This document shows, piece by piece, positions 59,802-64,000 of a stretch of 64,000 nucleotides of DNA. Source of the DNA: Kocuria rhizophila DC2201 (GTDB taxonomy: Bacteria > Actinomycetota > Actinomycetes > Actinomycetales > Micrococcaceae); assembly GCF_000010285.1 (NCBI RefSeq), contig NC_010617.1, positions 1,116,001-1,180,000 on the forward strand, in the 5' to 3' direction. Positions within the stretch are counted from its first letter, which is position 1, and each line of letters begins with the position of its first letter. The position numbers and the translations under genes are program-made. The notes beneath the pieces are model-generated. The model did not search any database. It was given only the letters and a program-made list of their open reading frames with translations, and was not told the DNA's origin.

Positions 59802-61064
59802 TCACACGGAGCGGAACGCGGCCACGGAGTTGTGCCCGCCGAAGCCGAACGAGTTGGAGATGGCCACCATGTCCCCTGAGGGCAGTTCGCGGGCGGTCGT
59901 CACCACGTCCAGGTCGATGCGCGGATCCTGGTTCTCCAGGTTGATGGTGCAGGGCGCGGTGCGCTCGGTGAGGGCCAGCACGGCCAGCACACCCTCCACT
60001 GCTCCGGAACCGCCCAGCAGGTGCCCGGTCATGGACTTGGTCGCGGAGACGGCCATTTCGTCCACGGCGTCCCCGAACGCAGCGCGCAGGGCACCGGCCT
60101 CGGGGACGTCGCCCACCGGGGTGGACGTGGCGTGGGCGTTGACGTGCTTGATGTCGGCGGGGGCGATGTCCCCGGACTCCATGGCCTCGCGCAGCGCGCG
60201 GGCCGGGCCGCCGTCCTCGCCCGTGGCGGGCGCGGTGATGTGGTGGGCATCCGCGCTGAGACCGGCACCGGCCAGCTCGGCGTAGATGCGGGCACCGCGG
60301 GCCCTGGCATGCTCCTCGGACTCGAGGATCACGGCACCGGCACCCTCACCCATCACGAAGCCGTCCCGGTCCACGTCGAAGGGTCGGGAGGCGCGCTCGG
60401 GCTCGTCGTTGCGGCGCGAGAGCGCCTGCATGGAGTTGAACGCCGCGATCGTCATGGGGTGGACGGCGCTCTCGGCGCCACCGACGATCACCACGTCCGC
60501 CTTGCCGGAGCGGATCAGGTGCAAGCCCTGGTAGAAGGCCTCGGTGCCGGACGCGCACGCGGACACGGGGGTGATGGCGCACGCGCGGGCCTTGAACTCC
60601 ATGCTGACGGAGGAGGCGTTGCCGTTGGGCATGAGCATGGGAACGGTCATCGGCTTGACACGCCGCGGACCCTTCTCCAGGAGGGTGTCCCACGCGTCGA
60701 GCAGGGTCCAGACCCCGCCGATGCCGGTGCCGAAGGCCACTCCCAGGCGGGTGGGGTCCACCTCGTCGCTGGTGTCGGCGTCCGTGCCGGAGAACCCGGC
60801 GTCGGTCCACGCCTCGCGCGCGGCCGCGACGGAGAGCTGCCCCGAGGGGTCCAGCCGCTTGGCTTGCACCCGGGACACGACGTCCTCGGACGGCTTGGGG
60901 GACAGTGCGCCGATGCGCACGGGCAGGTCGTACTTCTCCACCCAGTCCTGTTCGAGGGCGTGAACGCCCGAGACGCCCGCGAGGGCGCTCTTCCAGGTCT
61001 CCTGGACGTTCTCACCGATGGGCGTGATGGCGCCCAGTCCGGTGACCACTACTTTGCGGGACAT
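59802..61064 (-). CDS. fabF: 3-oxoacyl-ACP synthase II
   Basis: Elongating condensing enzyme of type II fatty-acid synthesis, 420 residues. The nucleophilic Cys is in AITPVSACASGTEAFYQGL; the two His are in KHVNAHATSTPVGD and KSMTGHLLGGSGAVEG; the phenylalanine gate region is NSFGFGGHNSVAAF. ATG 61064 is preferred over GTG 61073 since GAGGAA lies 9 bp upstream of the ATG but abuts the GTG. It is last in the order fabD-fabH-acpP-fabF, separated from acpP by a hairpin. Confidence 0.95.
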   Translation of the reverse strand: MSRKVVVTGLGAITPIGENVQETWKSALAGVSGVHALEQDWVEKYDLPVRIGALSPKPSEDVVSRVQAKRLDPSGQLSVAAAREAWTDAGFSGTDADTSDEVDPTRLGVAFGTGIGGVWTLLDAWDTLLEKGPRRVKPMTVPMLMPNGNASSVSMEFKARACAITPVSACASGTEAFYQGLHLIRSGKADVVIVGGAESAVHPMTIAAFNSMQALSRRNDEPERASRPFDVDRDGFVMGEGAGAVILESEEHARARGARIYAELAGAGLSADAHHITAPATGEDGGPARALREAMESGDIAPADIKHVNAHATSTPVGDVPEAGALRAAFGDAVDEMAVSATKSMTGHLLGGSGAVEGVLAVLALTERTAPCTINLENQDPRIDLDVVTTARELPSGDMVAISNSFGFGGHNSVAAFRSV

Positions 61065-61137
61065 GTTCTGCACTTCCTCGTGTCCGAAATCGCAGGTGTT
61101 CCAGGAGCTGCTGCTAACCAGCCACCTGGTGTGGCGA

Positions 61138-61171
61138 CGGTGGCGTGCCCCCGGTCAGGGGCCCGCCACCG
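61138..61171 (-). promoter_or_regulatory. Intercistronic hairpin between acpP and fabF
   Basis: A 14-bp stem with one mismatch (61138-61151 with 61158-61171) and 6-nt loop lies 13 bp after the acpP stop. It could protect or partly terminate the mRNA, giving more acpP than fabF message, as ACP is needed in excess. Inference. Confidence 0.55.
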
Positions 61172-61183
61172 TGCGCCGGGGCA

Positions 61184-61429
61184 TCAGGCCTGGGCGTTGT
61201 CGATGAAGTTGACGGCGTCCTCGACGGTCTTCAGGTTCTTGACCTCTTCGTCGGGGATGGTCACGTCGAACTTCTCCTCCGCGTTGACCACGATGGTCAT
61301 CATGGAGATGGAGTCGATGTCCAGGTCCTCGGTGAAGGACTTCTCGAGCTGCACGGCTTCGGTCTCGAGGCCGGTCTCTTCGTTCACGATTTCTGCCAGG
61401 CCGGCCAGGATCTCGTCTTTGCTCGCCAT
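61184..61429 (-). CDS. acpP: Acyl carrier protein
   Basis: Carries growing acyl chains on a phosphopantetheine arm. It has 81 residues and is acidic. The attachment Ser is in TEDLDIDSISMMTIV (DSI in place of the usual DSL). AAAGGAAG precedes the ATG. It lies between fabH and fabF. CoaD at 25287 is on the path to its prosthetic group. Confidence 0.95.
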   Translation of the reverse strand: MASKDEILAGLAEIVNEETGLETEAVQLEKSFTEDLDIDSISMMTIVVNAEEKFDVTIPDEEVKNLKTVEDAVNFIDNAQA

Positions 61430-61578
61430 GTCGGCTTCCTTTCGTTGAGGTCGCGCAGTGCAACCGTACTGGTGACCGCGGGGTTTCGGGAGAACCCCCG
61501 CGCGGGCCGCCCGATCGCTCGGGCCGGTCCTTGGACAAGAGGTGTGCGGTCTAACCCTACGACACCCGGAGGGGAGGA

Positions 61579-62646
61579 TCAGGGCAGCAGGACCACCTGG
61601 GCGCCGTACACCAGACCGGCTCCGAAGCCGATCTGCAGGGAGGGCTTCCCGGAGAGCTCCGGGTGCTCCGCGAGCAGCCGGTGGGTGGCCAGGGGGATGG
61701 ACGCGGCGGAGGTGTTGCCGGCCTCGGCGATGTCGCGCGCGATGATCACGGACTCGGGCAGCTTGAGCACCTTGGCCATCTGGTCGATGATGCGCATGTT
61801 CGCCTGGTGCGGAACGAAGGCCGCGAGGTCCTCCGGGGCCAGCCCGGCGGCGTCGAGCGCTTCCTGGGCCACCCGGGCACCCTCCCAGGACGCCCAGCGG
61901 AAGACGGTCTGGCCGTCCTGGCGCAGCGTGGGCCACAGGGTGGCGTCCGGGTCCATCTCACCGGTCTCCGGGTCCACGAGGTCCTTGGCGAAGGTGCGCT
62001 GACCGCCGCGCTCGACCGTGCGGATGTCGGTGAGCGGGTGCGTCATGCGGATGGCGTCCCACTTGGAGCCGTCCGAGCCCCATACGGAGGGACCGATGCC
62101 GGGGACCTCGGACGGGCCGATCACCACGGCGCCGGCGCCGTCGCCGAGCAGGAAGGAGATGGAGCGCTCGTGGTTGTCGATGACGTCCGAGAGCTTCTCC
62201 ACACCGATCACGAGCACGTTGGTGGAGTCCCCGGAGCGCACGAGCGAGTCCGCCTGGGCCACCCCGTAGCAGTACCCGGCGCACGCGGCGGAGATGTCGT
62301 AGGCCGCCGCCGGGGTGGCCCCCAGACGGTCGGCCAGGTTGGCCGCGAGGGAGGGAGTGAGATACGGGAAGGACACCGTGGAGACGATGATGGTGCTCAG
62401 CTGCTCCCCGGTCAGTCCGGAGTTCTCCAGCGCCTCCCGGGCCGCGTGCTCCGCCATGTCCAGCACGGAGACGTCCTCGGGGGCGCGGTGGCGGGTGTGG
62501 ATGCCGGTGCGCTTGACGATCCACTCGTCCGAGGACTCGATCCACTGGCAGACGTCGTCGTTGGTGACGATCTCGGACGGTCGGTACGCGCCGATGCCCA
62601 GGATGCGGGTGTGGGCGTGGGGAATGTTCTGTTTGATGGTCGCCAC
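61579..62646 (-). CDS. fabH: 3-oxoacyl-ACP synthase III
   Basis: Initiates chains by condensing acyl-CoA with malonyl-ACP; in actinobacteria it usually prefers branched starters, linking it to the leu/ilv products. It has 355 residues. Cys is in YDISAACAGYCYGVAQA, His in AFVPHQANMRIIDQM and Asn in AEAGNTSAASIPLA. An insertion at about residues 205-245 (TDIRTVERGGQRTFAKDL) is typical of actinobacterial FabH. GTG 62646 start. Confidence 0.95.
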   Translation of the reverse strand: MATIKQNIPHAHTRILGIGAYRPSEIVTNDDVCQWIESSDEWIVKRTGIHTRHRAPEDVSVLDMAEHAAREALENSGLTGEQLSTIIVSTVSFPYLTPSLAANLADRLGATPAAAYDISAACAGYCYGVAQADSLVRSGDSTNVLVIGVEKLSDVIDNHERSISFLLGDGAGAVVIGPSEVPGIGPSVWGSDGSKWDAIRMTHPLTDIRTVERGGQRTFAKDLVDPETGEMDPDATLWPTLRQDGQTVFRWASWEGARVAQEALDAAGLAPEDLAAFVPHQANMRIIDQMAKVLKLPESVIIARDIAEAGNTSAASIPLATHRLLAEHPELSGKPSLQIGFGAGLVYGAQVVLLP

Positions 62647-62708
62647 GGGAGGCCGACTCCTAACCTGGTGCAGATCTCAGCGAGTGGTGCGGGTGGATCA
62701 CACCCTTC

Positions 62709-63620
62709 TCAGGCCAGCGTACTCCGCACGCTCTCGAGGTCCTCGGGGGTGTTCACGGCCTGGGCCGGCACGCCCTTGAGCCCGCGCTTGGCCAGACCCA
62801 CCAGGGTGCCTGCCGGCGGCAGCTCCACGATCCGGGACACGCCCAGCTCCGCCATGGTGTCCATGCACGCGTCCCAGCGCACCGGGCGGCACACCTGCTC
62901 CACGAGGGAGTCCAGGAAAGCGCGGCCGTCCTCGACCCGGGTGCCGCGGTGGTTGCTGAGCAGGGTGTGGGCGGGGTCCTGCACGCTCAGCTCGGGCACG
63001 AGCTCCCGCAGCGGCTCGAGTGCCGGGGCCATGTGCTCCGTGTGGAACGCTCCGGCCACCTTCAGGCGCACCACTTTGGCACGTGCCGGGGGGTTCGCGG
63101 CGAGGGCGTCGAGCTGCTCGACCGTTCCCGCGGCCACCACCTGACCGCCGCCGTTGGCGTTCGCGACTGTGGCACCCACCGCGGCAATTGACTCGGCCAC
63201 CCCGTCCGGGGTGCCGCCCAGCACGGCAGCCATGCCCGTGGGGGTTGCCGCCGCGGCCTCGGCCATCGCCGTGGCGCGCACGCGCACGAAGCGCATGGCG
63301 TCCGCCTCGCTGAGCACACCGGCCAGCGCCGCCGCCGTGATCTCACCCACGGAGTGGCCCGCGAGCACAACGTCGTCGCGGCCCTCGAGCTGCGGCGCGA
63401 GCATGCGGCCGGCCAGCAGTCCGGCGGCCACGATGAGCGGCTGGGCCACGGCAGTGTCCTTGATGGTCTCCTCGTCGGCCTCGGTGCCGTAGTGGGCGAG
63501 GTCCAGACCGGCGGCGTCGGAGAGCCGCGCGAGGTGCTCCGTGGCGCCCGGGGCGGACAGCCACTCGCTGAGGAATCCTGGTTTCTGTGACCCCTGACCG
63601 GGGCAGACGACTGCAATCAC
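62709..63620 (-). CDS. fabD: Malonyl-CoA:ACP transacylase
   Basis: Loads malonyl on ACP. It has 303 residues. IAVVCPGQGSQKPGFLSEWL opens the family, the nucleophilic Ser is in LAGHSVGEITAAALAG and the His in KVAGAFHTEHMAPAL. GTG 63620 start; the Shine-Dalgarno is weak. First gene of the fab cluster, 91 bp after the FasR-like gene. Confidence 0.95.
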   Translation of the reverse strand: MIAVVCPGQGSQKPGFLSEWLSAPGATEHLARLSDAAGLDLAHYGTEADEETIKDTAVAQPLIVAAGLLAGRMLAPQLEGRDDVVLAGHSVGEITAAALAGVLSEADAMRFVRVRATAMAEAAAATPTGMAAVLGGTPDGVAESIAAVGATVANANGGGQVVAAGTVEQLDALAANPPARAKVVRLKVAGAFHTEHMAPALEPLRELVPELSVQDPAHTLLSNHRGTRVEDGRAFLDSLVEQVCRPVRWDACMDTMAELGVSRIVELPPAGTLVGLAKRGLKGVPAQAVNTPEDLESVRSTLA

Positions 63621-63687
63621 CCGTTCATTCCACCAAGGAGCGGGGCTCGTGGGGGCTGGCCGGGCGCACGAAGCCGAGGGAGGGGAT

Positions 63688-63704
63688 TTGTGGCTTTTCT
63701 ACAA
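63688..63704. promoter_or_regulatory. Imperfect palindrome upstream of fabD
   Basis: TTGTGG-CTTTT-CTACAA, with one mismatch in six pairs, in the fasR-fabD gap, the only AT-richer stretch nearby. It may be a binding site for the adjacent regulator or part of the fabD promoter. Speculative. Confidence 0.35.
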
Positions 63705-63711
63705 GACCATG

Positions 63712-64000
63712 TCATGCGCGGCTGTTGAGCCGCCCGGCCAGCACCGCGCAGTGCAGCACGAACGCGTCCCGGGGCAGCAGGGGGTCCCACCCGGTGATGT
63801 CGCTGACGCGCCGGAGCCGGTAGCGCACCGTGTTGGCGTGCACGAACAGCTCCCGGGCGGAGGCCTCCAGGGAGTGGCCCACGCTGAGGTAGGTGGTGAG
63901 GGTGTCCACGAGCCCGGTGGAGGACGCCGCGAGCGGCGCCCACACGGCGTCGACCATGGCCTGCAGCGCCAGAGGGTCCCCGTTGAGCGCGCGCTCGGGC
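63712..64000 (-). CDS. fasR: PucR-family regulator, FasR-like (3' end, partial at right edge)
   Basis: The C-terminal 95 residues only. A PucR-type helix-turn-helix is clear: LSVGHSLEASARELFVHANTVRYRLRRV followed by SDITGWDPLLPRDAFVLHCAVLAGRL. The frame is open to the window edge (PERALNGDPLALQAM). In Streptomyces the regulator in this position, FasR, activates the fabD-fabH-acpP-fabF operon; the same order here supports the name by synteny. Confidence 0.8.
   Translation of the reverse strand, partial: PERALNGDPLALQAMVDAVWAPLAASSTGLVDTLTTYLSVGHSLEASARELFVHANTVRYRLRRVSDITGWDPLLPRDAFVLHCAVLAGRLNSRA

Noticed and set aside
1436-63110. Many long open frames on the strand opposite to real genes (for example opposite leuB, murA, smc, trmD)
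   Set aside because: They are shadows caused by GC-rich third positions; they show His/Gly/Arg-rich composition, no domains, and sit exactly over confidently identified genes.

Overview
The window is high-GC actinobacterial chromosome. By gene order and gene content it looks like the Micrococcaceae, close to Kocuria. Three things point there: strong G/C third-position bias, the conserved actinobacterial backbone recG-rsmD-coaD / DUF177-rpmF-rnc-mutM-smc-ftsY-amt-glnB-ffh-rpsP-khpA-rimM-trmD-rplS-lepB-rnhB-yraN-comM-dprA-xerC, and a long-chain olefin (ole) cluster with a fused OleBC protein of the kind known from Micrococcus luteus. The genus is inference. I see no prophage, IS transposase, CRISPR array, rRNA operon or replication origin.

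Layout. 1-6180: 3' end of metG, leuB, ilvE, a fumarylacetoacetate-hydrolase-family gene, gltX. 6181-6680: tRNA-Gln(CTG) and tRNA-Glu(CTC), each with its own promoter. 6870-10300: two overlapping membrane-linked GTPases. 10326-13450: an IclR regulator (NdgR/LtbR type) divergent from leuCD across a palindromic operator. 13480-18000: murA, plsC, gpsA, ddl (cell envelope and phospholipid). 18095-25760: DUF3515 lipoprotein, thiL, DAK2 protein, recG, rsmD, an aminotransferase, coaD. 25930-28370: DUF177, rpmF, rnc, mutM. 28530-34520: a decayed aminoglycoside phosphotransferase gene, then oleD, oleBC and oleA on the minus strand. 34779-45290: smc, a membrane gene and an MFS exporter (minus strand), ftsY, amt, glnB, ffh. 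45293-52033: Nudix hydrolase, an unknown gene, rpsP, khpA, rimM, trmD, rplS, two signal peptidases, rnhB. 52034-59390: a repeat-filled gap, yraN, an unusual lipoprotein, a mini-ORF coupled to comM, dprA, xerC, DUF3145. 59802-64000: the fatty-acid cluster fabF-acpP-fabH-fabD with the 3' end of a FasR-like PucR regulator, all on the minus strand.

How the genes work together. leuB, leuC, leuD and ilvE serve branched-chain amino-acid synthesis. The fab cluster makes acyl chains. plsC and gpsA use acyl chains for phospholipid, and the ole genes join two acyl chains head to head into olefins. ftsY, ffh and the two signal peptidases form the export path. rpsP, rplS, rpmF, rimM, trmD and khpA serve ribosome and translation.

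Most notable: (i) an 11-bp phased tandem array followed by a 26-bp tandem repeat after rnhB; (ii) a near-perfect 16-bp inverted repeat inside the 5' coding region of rnc; (iii) a TAnnnT-like box 6-9 nt upstream of at least a dozen start codons, suggesting widespread leaderless mRNAs; (iv) a recurring GGCGTCGTC-type sequence in protein tails and linkers, including a 60-residue TrmD insertion; (v) two decaying or interrupted genes (28530-29240 and 38461-39135); (vi) glnD missing between glnB and ffh.
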